From positions 62,001 through 126,000 of the forward strand of contig NZ_JAELXV010000003.1 of the NCBI RefSeq assembly GCF_016427535.1: a stretch of DNA of 64,000 bases. Reading direction: 5' to 3'. The position numbers were made by a program, and so were the translations under genes. Each line of letters starts with the position of its first letter. Positions within the stretch are counted from its first letter, which is position 1. The notes beneath the pieces were generated by a model. It searched no databases. It had not been told where the DNA came from and worked only from the letters and a program-made list of their open reading frames with translations. Below, in pieces: positions 1-9,306 of the stretch. The DNA is from Hymenobacter sp. BT559. GTDB taxonomy: Bacteria > Bacteroidota > Bacteroidia > Cytophagales > Hymenobacteraceae.

Positions 1-1
1 G

Positions 2-112
2 CCCAATATCCGGCGGCGGCTGGCGCTGCTCTACCCCGGCCGCCACACCCTGCAGGTGCACGACGATGGCCACACCTACCGCACCGAGCTTACGCTGTTA
101 CTCGGTGCCTAG
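2..112 (+). CDS. Sensor histidine kinase, C-terminal end only
   Basis: An open frame enters from the left edge and stops with TAG at 110-112; 36 codons are visible. The peptide reads NIRRRLALLYPGRHTL followed by an acidic-Gly-His-Thr-Tyr segment and a Leu-rich end. That is the usual tail of the HATPase domain in LytTR-type (His_kinase) sensor kinases of Bacteroidota, where N(V/I)RRRLELLYPG follows the last ATP-binding glycines. It probably pairs with the LytTR response regulator at 879, although a minus-strand lipoprotein gene separates them. Its end overlaps the 3' end of that gene by 15 bp, tail to tail, and its stop codon lies inside a CCTAGG motif. Confidence 0.75.
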   Translation, partial: PNIRRRLALLYPGRHTLQVHDDGHTYRTELTLLLGA

Positions 113-592
113 GCTCAGCGCCTTGCTATCGAGGGCCGGCAACTGCACGTCGAAATCAACCTTGGCCGTCGGCAGAATTTTGGGCACTACCACGTAGTAC
201 ACCACACTGGCAGCCTTGTGGCCGCTGGCCGCCTCCAGCTTCACGGTGTAGGTATAGCCAGTGCAGGTTTGCATTACCTCCTGGGCTAGCACGCGGGTAG
301 CGGTAGCGGTTTTTGTTTTGCCAGCCAGCAGCGTGTGGGTCATGAAGTTAACCATGGTCGGCGGCGCGCAGTCGAATAGTTCGCGGTACTCACTGATGGA
401 GTTGACGATATAGTGGTTGGACTGCCCCACGTTGGGGATGGGCTCGGTGATGTGCGCTTGCAAGCCGGGTACTTGGGCCGTCTCCACCGGACTAGGGCCT
501 GGGCAGGGCACCGTATCGTCCTCTTTTTTGCAGCTATTATTCATAGCCAGCAAGCCGCCGGCCACGATAGTGAGTAAACGAGTAAAACGCAT
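98..592 (-). CDS. Putative lipoprotein, PrcB-like C-terminal fold possible
   Basis: 164 aa. The N-terminus (MRFTRLLTIVAGGLLAM) is a basic-hydrophobic export signal followed by NNSCKKEDD, so Cys21 may be lipidated, though the lipobox is poor. The rest has no motif I recognise with certainty. The order EYRELFDC, VNF, GYTYTV, VVYYVVVP recalls the beta-rich PrcB C-terminal domain found in small Bacteroidota lipoproteins, but this is only a pattern impression. It is convergent with the kinase end and divergent from the regulator at 879. The 286 bp between this gene and that regulator hold no clear structure apart from two CCTAGG copies. Confidence 0.6.
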   Translation of the reverse strand: MRFTRLLTIVAGGLLAMNNSCKKEDDTVPCPGPSPVETAQVPGLQAHITEPIPNVGQSNHYIVNSISEYRELFDCAPPTMVNFMTHTLLAGKTKTATATRVLAQEVMQTCTGYTYTVKLEAASGHKAASVVYYVVVPKILPTAKVDFDVQLPALDSKALSLGTE

Positions 593-878
593 TCAGAGAG
601 CAGGTTGGGTGGGAAAGGAGAATTAGCCGAATAGACTGGCAAAGAATTACTCAGCCAGCACCGACCTAGGGTAAGTAGCGCAGCGCAGCCCGAAAACCGC
701 TGCTTCATTGAGAGCCCGCATTAGGCCGTGGCAACGACCTAGGAGCGCCCTTAGCAAACTTAACTGTAATTCTTTGAAAAGTATAGGCCCGCGCCTCGCT
801 TTTGAGCGCTGGCCCGCCATTTTGCCTAGCAGCCTGCGCTTTTGAGGCTACATTTCCACTTTCTCTACTTTCTATTCT

Positions 879-1622
879 ATGCTCCGCTGCATTGCCGTTG
901 ACGACGAGGCGTTTGCTACCCGGCTGCTTGCCAGCTACATCCAGAAGATTCCGACCTTAGAATTGGTTGGCACCACTATTAACCCGCTCGAAGCCTTGCA
1001 GTGGGTGCAAGAGGGCCGCGCCGACCTGGTGTTTCTCGACATTCAGATGCCCGAGCTCACGGGCCTACAGTTCCTCAAGATTTGTGGTACCCGCTGCAAG
1101 GTCGTGCTTACTACCGCCTACCCCGAGTATGCCCTCGACGGCTATGAGCACGATGTGGTAGACTACCTGCTCAAGCCCATTGCCTTCGACCGGTTTTTGC
1201 GGGCCGTGCAGAAGGCGCAGGCGCTATTTCCGGCTCCCGCGCCCGTGACGCCCGCCCTGCCCCCGGCCCCGGTGGCAAGCCCGCCGCTGGTCACGACCAG
1301 CGCCGACTACCTCTTTGTGAAGGGCGAGAGTAAGAACAAATATCTCAAGCTCAACTACGCTGATATTCTGTACATTCAAGGGCTCAAGAACTACGTTTCT
1401 ATCCACGTACCCGGTCAGCGCGTAGTCACCTACCAAACCCTGCGCGACCTAGAGGCGCAATTGCCACAGCCGCCCTTCGTGCGGGTGCACAAGTCGTTTA
1501 TCATCTCGCTCGACCACCTGCGCATGGTGGAGGGTAACACGCTGCTCGTGGGTACCGAAAGCATCACGGTGGGCGAGACATATCGAGAAGACTTCTTTAA
1601 GCTAATTCGAGAAAAGGGCTAG
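879..1622 (+). CDS. LytTR-family two-component response regulator
   Basis: 247 aa. The receiver domain (about 1-120) has the acidic pocket VDDE (Asp8, Asp9), the phospho-acceptor Asp54 in LVFLDIQMPE, the switch Thr of VVLTTAYPEYA and the conserved Lys99-Pro. A Pro/Ala-rich linker (about 123-143) leads to a LytTR DNA-binding domain (about 148-245) containing YLFVKGESK, ILYIQGLKNY and RVHKSFIISL, all typical of the family. Its likely partner is the kinase whose tail lies at the left edge. Targets cannot be read from the sequence. Confidence 0.93.
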   Translation: MLRCIAVDDEAFATRLLASYIQKIPTLELVGTTINPLEALQWVQEGRADLVFLDIQMPELTGLQFLKICGTRCKVVLTTAYPEYALDGYEHDVVDYLLKPIAFDRFLRAVQKAQALFPAPAPVTPALPPAPVASPPLVTTSADYLFVKGESKNKYLKLNYADILYIQGLKNYVSIHVPGQRVVTYQTLRDLEAQLPQPPFVRVHKSFIISLDHLRMVEGNTLLVGTESITVGETYREDFFKLIREKG

Positions 1623-1688
1623 GTGCCCTGCAACGCTGGTCTTATAATTGACATCTTCTGACTTCATCCGTCCCTCATTTTGCTTTTG

Positions 1689-2282
1689 ATGAGAACAACT
1701 ACTGCGCTCCTCCCCTACTTAGGCCTGGCCCTAGGGCTGCTAGCTGGATGTAGCCGCGACGAGGCACCCGCCCCAGCTCCCGAAGCCACCTATAGCCGTA
1801 CCGTCACTTATTCAGACACGGCTAGCCCGAGCCGGCTAGATTCTACCTTTAAAGCGCCTGTCCTCAAGGCTTTCGCTCAGCAAAACGCCAATTACTTCAC
1901 CGTATTTGTACAGCGTCCGCCCAATCGCGAAGCTATTAGCTTCAGCTTTGTGCGCGCCAAGCTACCGGCCAATCTGGTTGGCACGTATACGTTTAAGACT
2001 AAGCAGGATGACGGCCCCGATGTGGACTTTGCGTACCGAATCGAAATAACAGACCGGCGAGGGTCAAGTAACTGGGTCTACGATAGGCTTATTTATAGTC
2101 CAACTGGTTCCTTAATTGTCACCGCGTATGATGCAAAGCACCGCTTGGTAAGTGGCCGTTTTGAAGTCAATGTACCCAACGCGTCGGACCCCTTCGCCTT
2201 ATACAGCACTGATATTCCGCGCCGTTGCAACCTGAGTTTACAGGGCACTTTTACGAATGCGCCGGTGCAGGACATAGAGTAG
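1689..2282 (+). CDS. Lipoprotein of unknown function
   Basis: About 197 aa from the ATG at 1689; a TTG nine bases upstream is an alternative start. The signal sequence is hydrophobic and ends in a good lipobox, LLAGC, followed by SRDEAPAPAPE, so an outer-membrane lipoprotein is expected. The mature part looks beta-rich (SFSFVRAKLPANLVGTYTFKT and SGRFEVNVPN) and resembles small secreted Bacteroidota proteins of unknown function. It follows the LytTR regulator by 66 bp and may be co-transcribed with it. Confidence 0.72.
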   Translation: MRTTTALLPYLGLALGLLAGCSRDEAPAPAPEATYSRTVTYSDTASPSRLDSTFKAPVLKAFAQQNANYFTVFVQRPPNREAISFSFVRAKLPANLVGTYTFKTKQDDGPDVDFAYRIEITDRRGSSNWVYDRLIYSPTGSLIVTAYDAKHRLVSGRFEVNVPNASDPFALYSTDIPRRCNLSLQGTFTNAPVQDIE

Positions 2283-2336
2283 CTGCCTCACGTCTCACTT
2301 ACCTAATTATGAGACCTAGGGCAATAGTTGGGTTGA

Positions 2337-2378
2337 GGCCAGAAGAGTGCGGCAGCTAGTTGCTGCGTCCTTCTGGCC
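2337..2378 (+). terminator. Hairpin after the 1689-2282 lipoprotein
   Basis: GGCCAGAAG pairs with CTTCTGGCC, and an inner GCAGC/GCTGC stem can form as well. The hairpin is followed by TTGGTTTTAA. The U-run is short, so it is a plausible but not strong intrinsic terminator upstream of the TldD cluster. Confidence 0.5.
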
Positions 2379-2501
2379 GCTTGGTTTTAAAAAGTTACCT
2401 ACTTAAGGGCTGCAACTTGGTGCAGGGCACTATGTCTTTTTTGTGAAAAAGCTGCCATCTTACCGACTGCATTTCACCTTGACATAATTTAATCTGCTGC
2501 T

Positions 2502-4154
2502 TTGAAACGACGCGACTTCGTCGGCCTCACTGGTTTAGCCACCGGGGCCATGTTTTTACCCGGCTTCCCTAGCCTGGCTAGTAATCCGGTTGATGCCGCC
2601 CGCCTGCTAGAGCCGGGCCTCGATGTGTTGCAGAAAAAGCGCTTTGCCGACGCGGCCCTCAATACGGCCAAAGGGGCCGGCGCCAGCTACGCCGACGTCC
2701 GTATCGGGCGTTACCTCAACCAGAGCATTTTCACCCGCGAAAAGCAGGTGCAGAACATCGCCAACGGCGAAAGCTTCGGGGCCGGCGTGCGCGTCATTGC
2801 CAACGGCAGTTGGGGCTTTGCCTCTACCAACGACGTGTCGGACAAGGGTCTAGCCAAGGCCGCCCAGCTAGCAGTAGCCATGGCTAAGGCCAACGCCAAA
2901 ACCCAGAAGGAGCCCGTGAAGCTGGCCGCCCAGCGCGGCTACGGCGACGTGAGCTGGAAGACGCCTATTAAAACGAATGCCTTCGAAGTACCAGTAGCCC
3001 AGAAGGTAGAGCTGCTGCTAGCAGCCAATGCTAAAGCCACCGAGAATGGCGCCAACTTCGTTAATTCGTCGCTGTTCCAAATCAATGAGCAGAAGTACTT
3101 TGCCAGCACCGACGGCTCGTACATTGACCAAGACGTGCACCGCATCTGGCCCACGTTTTCGGTCACGGCCATCGACCGGGCCAGCGGCAAGTTCAAGACC
3201 CGCGACGCGCTGAGCGCGCCCATGGGCCTAGGGTATGAATACCTCTCGCCCCAGGCTGTAGACAAGGTGGCGGGCCCGGCGGGCACCGGCCTCATCGGCT
3301 ACCGCAACAGCTACGACATCTTGGAAGATGCCGCTTTGGCCGCTCGCCAAGCCAAGGCCAAGCTCACGGCGCAGTCGGTAGCGCCCGGCAAGTATGACTT
3401 GGTGCTGGAGCCCAACCACCTAGGGCTCACCATTCACGAAAGCATCGGCCACGCGCTAGAGCTCGACCGCGTGCTGGGCTACGAGTCCAACTTCGCTGGC
3501 ACCAGCTTCGCTACGCTGGAGTGGAAGGCGAAGAACATTCCGTACGGCTCGAAGCAAGTCAACATTGTGGCCGACAAGCTCCAGCCCGGCTCCCTAGGTG
3601 CCGTGGGCTACGACGATGAGGGCGTGAAGTGCAAGGAGTGGACCCTCATCGACCAAGGCAAGCTCGTGAACTACGAGAAGATTCGCGACCAGGCCCACAT
3701 CGTAGGCCAGACCGAATCGGATGGCTGCTGCTACGCCGACTCCTGGAGTTCGGTGCAGTTTCAGCGCATGCCCAACGTGAGCTTGCGCCCCGGCACCGCC
3801 AAGCTCAGCGCCGACCAGCTCATCAGTCAGGTAGACAAGGGTATTTACATTGCCGGCCGCGGCTCTTATTCCATTGACCAGCAGCGCTACAACTTTCAGT
3901 TTGGCGGCCAAGTGTTCTATGCCATCGAGAAAGGTAAAATCACGGGCATGCTCGACGATGTGGCCTACCAAGCCAATACGCAAGAGTTCTGGAACTCCTG
4001 CGCGGCGGTGTGCGACGCGTCGGAATACCGGCTCTTCGGCACCTTCAACGATGGTAAAGGCCAGCCCTCTCAAAGCTCGGCCGTAAGCCATGGCTCTGCC
4101 ACTACCCGCTTCAACGGCGTGAATGTGATTAATACGGCCCGCAAGTTGGGGTAG
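2502..4154 (+). CDS. tldD: TldD-type metalloprotease with Tat signal, copy 1
   Basis: 550 aa. The start is TTG; the paralogue at 7624 begins at the same residue with ATG, which fixes it. The N-terminus KRRDFVGLTGLATGAMFLP is a twin-arginine signal, unlike cytosolic enterobacterial TldD. The zinc motif HESIGH (312-317, HExxxH) is followed by ALELDRVLGYE as in TldD proteases. The C-terminal part is well conserved with the other two copies (SIDQQRYNFQFGGQ, QSSAVSHGSATTRF). In known systems TldD works with TldE as a heterodimeric peptidase that trims short peptides or leader peptides. This copy has no TldE directly after it; a long inverted repeat follows. Confidence 0.92.
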   Translation: MKRRDFVGLTGLATGAMFLPGFPSLASNPVDAARLLEPGLDVLQKKRFADAALNTAKGAGASYADVRIGRYLNQSIFTREKQVQNIANGESFGAGVRVIANGSWGFASTNDVSDKGLAKAAQLAVAMAKANAKTQKEPVKLAAQRGYGDVSWKTPIKTNAFEVPVAQKVELLLAANAKATENGANFVNSSLFQINEQKYFASTDGSYIDQDVHRIWPTFSVTAIDRASGKFKTRDALSAPMGLGYEYLSPQAVDKVAGPAGTGLIGYRNSYDILEDAALAARQAKAKLTAQSVAPGKYDLVLEPNHLGLTIHESIGHALELDRVLGYESNFAGTSFATLEWKAKNIPYGSKQVNIVADKLQPGSLGAVGYDDEGVKCKEWTLIDQGKLVNYEKIRDQAHIVGQTESDGCCYADSWSSVQFQRMPNVSLRPGTAKLSADQLISQVDKGIYIAGRGSYSIDQQRYNFQFGGQVFYAIEKGKITGMLDDVAYQANTQEFWNSCAAVCDASEYRLFGTFNDGKGQPSQSSAVSHGSATTRFNGVNVINTARKLG

Positions 4155-4170
4155 GGCTTTTCTGGCGTAA

Positions 4171-4278
4171 GACCCCACCCCCGACCCCTCCCCTCCGGGA
4201 GAGGGGAGCCACACGCTCGCTCACGTCAAATGTCGTCAGGCTCCCCTCTCCCGGAGGGGAGGGGTCGGGGGTGGGGTC
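4171..4278. repeat. GC-rich inverted repeat, 40-bp arms
   Basis: Arms at 4171-4210 and 4239-4278 are perfect reverse complements, beginning GACCCCACCCCCGACCCC. The 28-bp spacer differs in composition. A shorter relative lies at 7448-7502. The shape is that of a dispersed intergenic palindrome (REP/MITE-like). It separates two tldD paralogues and may also act as a transcript-end hairpin. Confidence 0.85.
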
Positions 4279-4416
4279 ATGCGCTAGCGGAATAGCCGTT
4301 TCGAAAAAAGAACCACGCGCTACGCAACTTCCCACTGGAAGGTTAGTCCTTTTTCAAGAAAAAATCCCCATCTTGCCCCACCTCTTCACTCCTATTTCAC
4401 TAAATCTACCCACATT

Positions 4417-6069
4417 TTGAACAGACGCGACTTCGTAGGACTAGCTGGCCTGGGGGCCGGAGCCCTGCTGCTCCCCAATTTTCCGAGCCTCGGCGCCGAC
4501 TTGGTAGACCCGGCGCGCCTGCTAGAGCCCGGCCTTGACATAGCCCAGAAAAAACGCCTGGCCGACGTAGCCCTCAACGCCGCCAAAAGCGCCGGCGCCA
4601 GCTACGCCGACGTGCGCATTCAGCGTACCCTCAACCAGGGCATTTTCACTCGCGAAAAGCAGGTGCAGAACATCGGTAGCACCGAAACCATGGGCGTGGG
4701 CATTCGGGTGATTGCCAACGGCACCTGGGGCTTTGCGGCCACCAACCAGCTAACTGATGCAGGCATTGCCAAAGCGGCCCAGCAGGCGGTGGCCATCGCT
4801 AAGGCCAACTCGAAGGTGCAGAAAGAGCCCGTGCAGCTGGCCCCGCAACGTGGCTACGGCGACGTAAGCTGGAAAACCCCTATTCAGCAAAATGCGCTGG
4901 AAGTGCCCATCAAGCAGAAGGTAGACCTGCTACTGAACGCTAATGCGGTAGCTCTCGACAACGGCGCCTCGTTCGTGAACTCGGCGCTGTTTCAAATCAA
5001 TGAGCAGAAGTATTTTGCCAGCACCGATGGCTCGTATATCGACCAGGATATTCACCGCATCTACCCCAACTTTGGGGTGACGGTGGTAGACCGCGCCAGT
5101 GGTAAGTTCCGCTCGCGGCAGTCGCTGAGCCAGCCCATGGGCCTGGGCTACGAGTACCTCACGCCTAAGGCCGCCGACAAAATTGCGGGTCCGGCCGGCT
5201 CCGATGTGATTGGCTATAAGAATAGCTACGACATCTTGGAGGACGCCGCCAGCGCCGCCAAGCAAACCAAGCAAAAGCTGACCTGTAAGTCGGTTACTCC
5301 GGGCAAGTACGACCTCGTGCTCGACCCCGGCCACCTAGGGCTGACCATTCACGAGAGCGTGGGCCACCCGCTGGAGCTCGACCGCGTGCTGGGCTACGAA
5401 GCCAACTACGCGGGCACCAGCTTTGCCACCTTGGAGTGGAAAGCCAAGAACCTGCCCTATGGCTCGAAGCAAGTCAACATTGTGGCCGACAAACTGCAAC
5501 CCGGCTCCCTAGGTGCCGTGGGCTACGACGACGAAGGCGTGAAGACCAAGGAATGGGACCTCATCAAGGCGGGCAAGCTCGTGGATTATGAGAAAATCCG
5601 GGACCAGGCGCACATCGTGGGCCAGAAGGAGTCGGATGGCTGCTGCTACTCGCAGTCGTGGCAGGATGTGCAGTTCCAGCGCATGCCCAACGTGAGCCTG
5701 CGCCCCGGCACCGCTAAAATGAGCGTGGATGACCTCGTGAAAGGGGTAGACAAAGGCATTTACATTGCCGGCAATGGCTCGTTCTCTATCGACCAGCAGC
5801 GCTATAACTTCCAGTTTGGCGGCCAGGTGTTCTACGCCATCGAGAAAGGCAAAATCACCGAGATGCTGGAAGACGTAGCCTACCAGGCTAACACCCAGGA
5901 GTTCTGGGGTGCCTGCGCCGGCTCGTGCGACGCCTCGGACTACCGCCTGTTTGGTGCCTTCAACGACGGCAAGGGCCAGCCTTCGCAGAGCTCGGCCGTG
6001 AGCCACGGCTCGGCTACCACGCGCTTCAACGGTGTGAATGTGATTAACACGGCCCGCAAAATCGGGTAG
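4417..6069 (+). CDS. tldD: TldD-type metalloprotease with Tat signal, copy 2
   Basis: 550 aa, TTG start, N-terminus NRRDFVGLAGLGAGALLLP (twin-arginine). The zinc motif is HESVGH at 312-317, followed by PLELDRVLGYE. It is closely similar along its whole length to the copies at 2502 and 7624, so the three arose by tandem duplication. A TldE-type gene follows after 37 bp in the same direction, so this copy plus 6107 form a complete D-E pair. The usual family length is about 480 aa; the extra length includes the Tat signal and a longer N-terminal part. Confidence 0.92.
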   Translation: MNRRDFVGLAGLGAGALLLPNFPSLGADLVDPARLLEPGLDIAQKKRLADVALNAAKSAGASYADVRIQRTLNQGIFTREKQVQNIGSTETMGVGIRVIANGTWGFAATNQLTDAGIAKAAQQAVAIAKANSKVQKEPVQLAPQRGYGDVSWKTPIQQNALEVPIKQKVDLLLNANAVALDNGASFVNSALFQINEQKYFASTDGSYIDQDIHRIYPNFGVTVVDRASGKFRSRQSLSQPMGLGYEYLTPKAADKIAGPAGSDVIGYKNSYDILEDAASAAKQTKQKLTCKSVTPGKYDLVLDPGHLGLTIHESVGHPLELDRVLGYEANYAGTSFATLEWKAKNLPYGSKQVNIVADKLQPGSLGAVGYDDEGVKTKEWDLIKAGKLVDYEKIRDQAHIVGQKESDGCCYSQSWQDVQFQRMPNVSLRPGTAKMSVDDLVKGVDKGIYIAGNGSFSIDQQRYNFQFGGQVFYAIEKGKITEMLEDVAYQANTQEFWGACAGSCDASDYRLFGAFNDGKGQPSQSSAVSHGSATTRFNGVNVINTARKIG

Positions 6070-6106
6070 CGCGCACTTTAGTATCTACGAAATAATCTCA
6101 GCTATA

Positions 6107-7441
6107 ATGGCAATTCTTTCTCAAACCGAAGCGCAGGACATTCTGAAGAAGGTCATCAGCTTCAGCACCGCCGACGAGTGCGAGGCCAACATGCAGGGCA
6201 GCCTGCAAGGCAACGTGCGCTCGGCGCGCAACTCCATCAGCACCGCCGGCGCTACCGACAACGTATCCTTGGCCGTGACCTCGTACTTCGGCAAGCGCTC
6301 GGGCACGGCTACGTGCAACCAGTTTGACGAGGCTACGTTGCGTCGCTGCGTGCAGCGCGCCGAGGAAATCGCGCGCCTGGCCCCTGAGAGCCCCGAGTAC
6401 ATGCCCCTCCTAGGTCCGCAAACCTACCAGGCGTCGCCGCAATCGTACGCGGCCAGCACGGCGGGCATCACGCCCGACTACCGCGCCACCCAAATGGCGA
6501 CCAGCATGCAGTATTGCGACAGCAAGAAGCTGACCTCGGCGGGTTTCCTCAACGACTCAACCAGCTTCGTAGCCAAGCGCAACTCGAAAGGATTGGAGGC
6601 CTACCAGCGCCTCACTAACCTCGATTTCAGCATCACGGTGCGCACGCCCGACGGGCAGGGCTCGGGCTACGCCTCGACCGATTTTACTGACATCAGCAAG
6701 TTTGACGCGGCCCGCCTCACGCGCACGGCCGCCGACAAAGCGGCTTCGTCGGTGGGCGCTCGGGCCATCGAGCCCGGCAAGTACACCGTTATTCTGGAGC
6801 CTAATGCGCTGCTGTCGAACACCGACGCTTCGCTCCTAGGTGCCCTAATGCGCTCGTTCGACGCCCGCTCGGCTGACGAGGGGCGCAGCTTCCTGAGCAA
6901 GAAGGGCGGCGGCAATCGCAAGGGCGAGAAGATGTTTGACGAGCGCGTGACTATCTACTCGGACCCCACCAACCCCGAGGTACCCGACCTCACCTTCTCG
7001 GGCGACGGCCGCCCGCAGCAGCGCACCACCTGGATTGAGAAGGGCGTGGTGAAAAACCTGTACTCTTCGCGCTACTGGGCGCAGAAGTCGGGTATTCCTT
7101 CTTTGCCTGGCCCCGGTGGCTTCATCATGGAAGGCGGCACCCAAAGCACTGCTGACCTCATCAAGAGCACCAAAAAAGGCATCTTGGTGACGCGCCTGTG
7201 GTACATCCGCCCCGTTGACCCGCAAACGCTGCTGTACACGGGCCTCACCCGCGATGGAACGTTCTATATCGAGAACGGCGCTATCAAGTTTCCGGTCAAG
7301 AACTTCCGCTTCAACGAGAGCCCCATCATCATGCTCAACAACCTGGAAGCCATCGGCCGCCCCGTGCGCTTGGCTGGCAATCTGGTGCCCCCCTTGAAGA
7401 TTCGCGACTTCACGTTTACGAGCTTGTCCGACGCCGTGTAG
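6107..7441 (+). CDS. tldE: TldE/PmbA-type partner subunit, copy 1
   Basis: 444 aa, ATG start. It has the TldD/PmbA fold signature (KAASSVGARAIEPGKYTVILEP and the C-terminal FRFNESPIIMLNNLEAIGRP) but no HExxxH motif, as expected of the non-catalytic TldE subunit. There is no signal peptide: the N-terminus is MAILSQTEAQDIL, and the upstream in-frame codons encode none. It lies 37 bp after a Tat-signal TldD. If the pair functions together, TldE must either stay in the cytoplasm or be carried across the membrane with TldD. Confidence 0.9.
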   Translation: MAILSQTEAQDILKKVISFSTADECEANMQGSLQGNVRSARNSISTAGATDNVSLAVTSYFGKRSGTATCNQFDEATLRRCVQRAEEIARLAPESPEYMPLLGPQTYQASPQSYAASTAGITPDYRATQMATSMQYCDSKKLTSAGFLNDSTSFVAKRNSKGLEAYQRLTNLDFSITVRTPDGQGSGYASTDFTDISKFDAARLTRTAADKAASSVGARAIEPGKYTVILEPNALLSNTDASLLGALMRSFDARSADEGRSFLSKKGGGNRKGEKMFDERVTIYSDPTNPEVPDLTFSGDGRPQQRTTWIEKGVVKNLYSSRYWAQKSGIPSLPGPGGFIMEGGTQSTADLIKSTKKGILVTRLWYIRPVDPQTLLYTGLTRDGTFYIENGAIKFPVKNFRFNESPIIMLNNLEAIGRPVRLAGNLVPPLKIRDFTFTSLSDAV

Positions 7442-7447
7442 CGCGTG

Positions 7448-7502
7448 GACCCCACCCCCAGCCCCTCCCCCCTCCCGGAGGGGAGGGGTTGGGGGTGGGG
7501 TC
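7448..7502. repeat. GC-rich palindrome, same family as 4171-4278
   Basis: GACCCCACCCCCAGCCCC at the left pairs with GGGGTTGGGGGTGGGGTC at the right, around a short CCTCCCGGAGGGG centre. It has the same outer sequence as the repeat at 4171 but almost no spacer. Confidence 0.8.
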
Positions 7503-7531
7503 TCACAGCTGGCGAGCACACGCTCAAGCCT

Positions 7532-7572
7532 AAAAACCGTCCTGCTTAGCTTGCCTTCGCAGGGCGGTTTTT
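7532..7572 (+). terminator. Intrinsic terminator after the first tldD-tldE pair
   Basis: AAAAACCGTCCTGC pairs with GCAGGGCGGTTTTT with one G-U pair and a 13-base loop, and ends in a U-run. It separates the D2-E1 pair from the D3-E2 pair, so these are probably separate transcripts. Confidence 0.85.
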
Positions 7573-7623
7573 GCTTTTCATTTATTCCTGATTAAATAGC
7601 GCTTTATATATAAAACTCTACTC

Positions 7624-9273
7624 ATGAACCGACGTGACTTTGTGGGCCTCACTGGCCTAGGTGCCACGGCCCTGCTGCTGCCCACGCTACCCGGCTTTGG
7701 GGCCAAGCGCGTGGACCCCGCCCGCCTGCTGGAGCCCGGCGCCGACACCGTGCTGAAAAAGCGCCTAGCCGACGCCGCCCTTAATGCTGCTAAGAGCGCG
7801 GGCGCCAGCTATGCCGACGTGCGCATTGGCCGCTCACTCAATCAGTACGTGTTTGCTCGCGAAAAGCAGATTCAGAACATCGTGAGCACCGAGAGCTACG
7901 GGGTGGGCATTCGGGTGCTCGTGAATGGCTGCTGGGGCTTTGCCTCCACGAGCGTAGTCACCGAGGCCAGCCTGGCCGCCACCGCCCGCCTGGCCGCCGA
8001 TATTGCCAAGGCCAACAAGCTGGTGCTGAAAGAGCCTGTTCAGCTAGCCCCACAGCAGGGCTTCGGGGAGGTGAGCTGGAAGACGCCCCTTGTGCAAAGC
8101 GCCTTTGAGGTGCCAGTGAAGCAAAAGGCCGACCTGCTGCTGGCCGCCAACGCCGCCGCGATGAACAACGGGGCGAGTTACATCAGCTCGGCGCTATTTC
8201 AAGTTAATGAGCAGAAGTACTTTGCCAGTACCGACGGCTCGTACATCGACCAAGATGTGCACCGCCTCTGGCCCACTTTCAACGCCACGGCGGTAGATAC
8301 CAAGTCGGGTAAATTCCGCTCGCGGGAGGCGCTGAGCGCGCCCGTGGGCATGGGCTACGAGTACCTCACACCCAGCGCTGCCGAGCAGGTGCGCGGGCCG
8401 CAGGGCACCGACACCATTGGCTACAAGCTGCGCTACGACCTGCTGGCCGACGCCGCCCTGGCCGGCAAGCAAGCCAAAGCCAAGCTGAACATGAAGTCGG
8501 TAACGCCTGGCAAGTACGACCTGGTGCTCGACCCCGGCCACCTAGGGCTGACCATTCACGAGAGCGTGGGCCACCCCACCGAGCTCGACCGCGTGCTGGG
8601 CTACGAGGCCAACTTTGCGGGCACCAGCTTTGCCACCCTAGAGTGGAAAGCCAAGAACCTACCCTACGGCTCCAAGCAGGTTAACATCGTGGCCGACAAG
8701 CTGCAGCCGGGCGCGGTGGGCACGGTGGGTTACGACGACGAGGGTGTGAAAACCAAGCAGTGGGACATTATTAAGGAAGGCAAGCTAGTAGACTACCAGA
8801 AAATCCGGGACCAGGCGCACATCGTGGGCCAGAAGGAATCGGATGGCTGCTGCTATGCCCAGTCTTGGGACGATGTACAGTTTCAGCGCATGGCCAATAT
8901 CAGCCTAAAACCCAGCCCCACCAAGATGAGCGTGGACGAGATGGTGAGTAAGGTGGATAAGGGTATCTATATCGCCGGCGCGGGCTCGTTCTCTATTGAC
9001 CAGCAACGCTATAACTTTCAGTTCGGCGGGCAGCTGTTTTTCGCCATTGAGAAGGGCAAAATCACGGAGCCGATTGAGGACGTGGCCTACCAGTCGAACA
9101 CCCAAGAGTTTTGGGGCGCCTGCGCCGGCTCGTGCGACCAATCGGACTACCGCCTGTTCGGCACTTTCTTCGACGGGAAGGGCCAGCCTACGCAAAGCTC
9201 GTCAGTGAGCCACGGCTCGGCTACCACGCGCTTCAATGGGGTGAACGTGATTAATACGGCCCGGAAAGTTTAG
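7624..9273 (+). CDS. tldD: TldD-type metalloprotease with Tat signal, copy 3
   Basis: 549 aa, with a clear ATG start and NRRDFVGLTGLGATALLLP twin-arginine signal. HESVGH lies at 312-317, followed by PTELDRVLGYE, so all three copies keep the zinc-binding residues. It is followed after 33 bp by a second tldE-type gene. The three copies differ mostly in surface-type substitutions, which fits either dosage or different substrate peptides. Confidence 0.92.
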   Translation: MNRRDFVGLTGLGATALLLPTLPGFGAKRVDPARLLEPGADTVLKKRLADAALNAAKSAGASYADVRIGRSLNQYVFAREKQIQNIVSTESYGVGIRVLVNGCWGFASTSVVTEASLAATARLAADIAKANKLVLKEPVQLAPQQGFGEVSWKTPLVQSAFEVPVKQKADLLLAANAAAMNNGASYISSALFQVNEQKYFASTDGSYIDQDVHRLWPTFNATAVDTKSGKFRSREALSAPVGMGYEYLTPSAAEQVRGPQGTDTIGYKLRYDLLADAALAGKQAKAKLNMKSVTPGKYDLVLDPGHLGLTIHESVGHPTELDRVLGYEANFAGTSFATLEWKAKNLPYGSKQVNIVADKLQPGAVGTVGYDDEGVKTKQWDIIKEGKLVDYQKIRDQAHIVGQKESDGCCYAQSWDDVQFQRMANISLKPSPTKMSVDEMVSKVDKGIYIAGAGSFSIDQQRYNFQFGGQLFFAIEKGKITEPIEDVAYQSNTQEFWGACAGSCDQSDYRLFGTFFDGKGQPTQSSSVSHGSATTRFNGVNVINTARKV

Positions 9274-9306
9274 CGCCCGCACTTCTTACTATCAGCAACT
9301 TATCCA

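Noticed and set aside
3594..4214. 206-codon frame antisense to tldD copy 1
   Set aside because: Shadow of a GC-rich gene; similar shadows occur behind the other tldD copies because they are paralogous.
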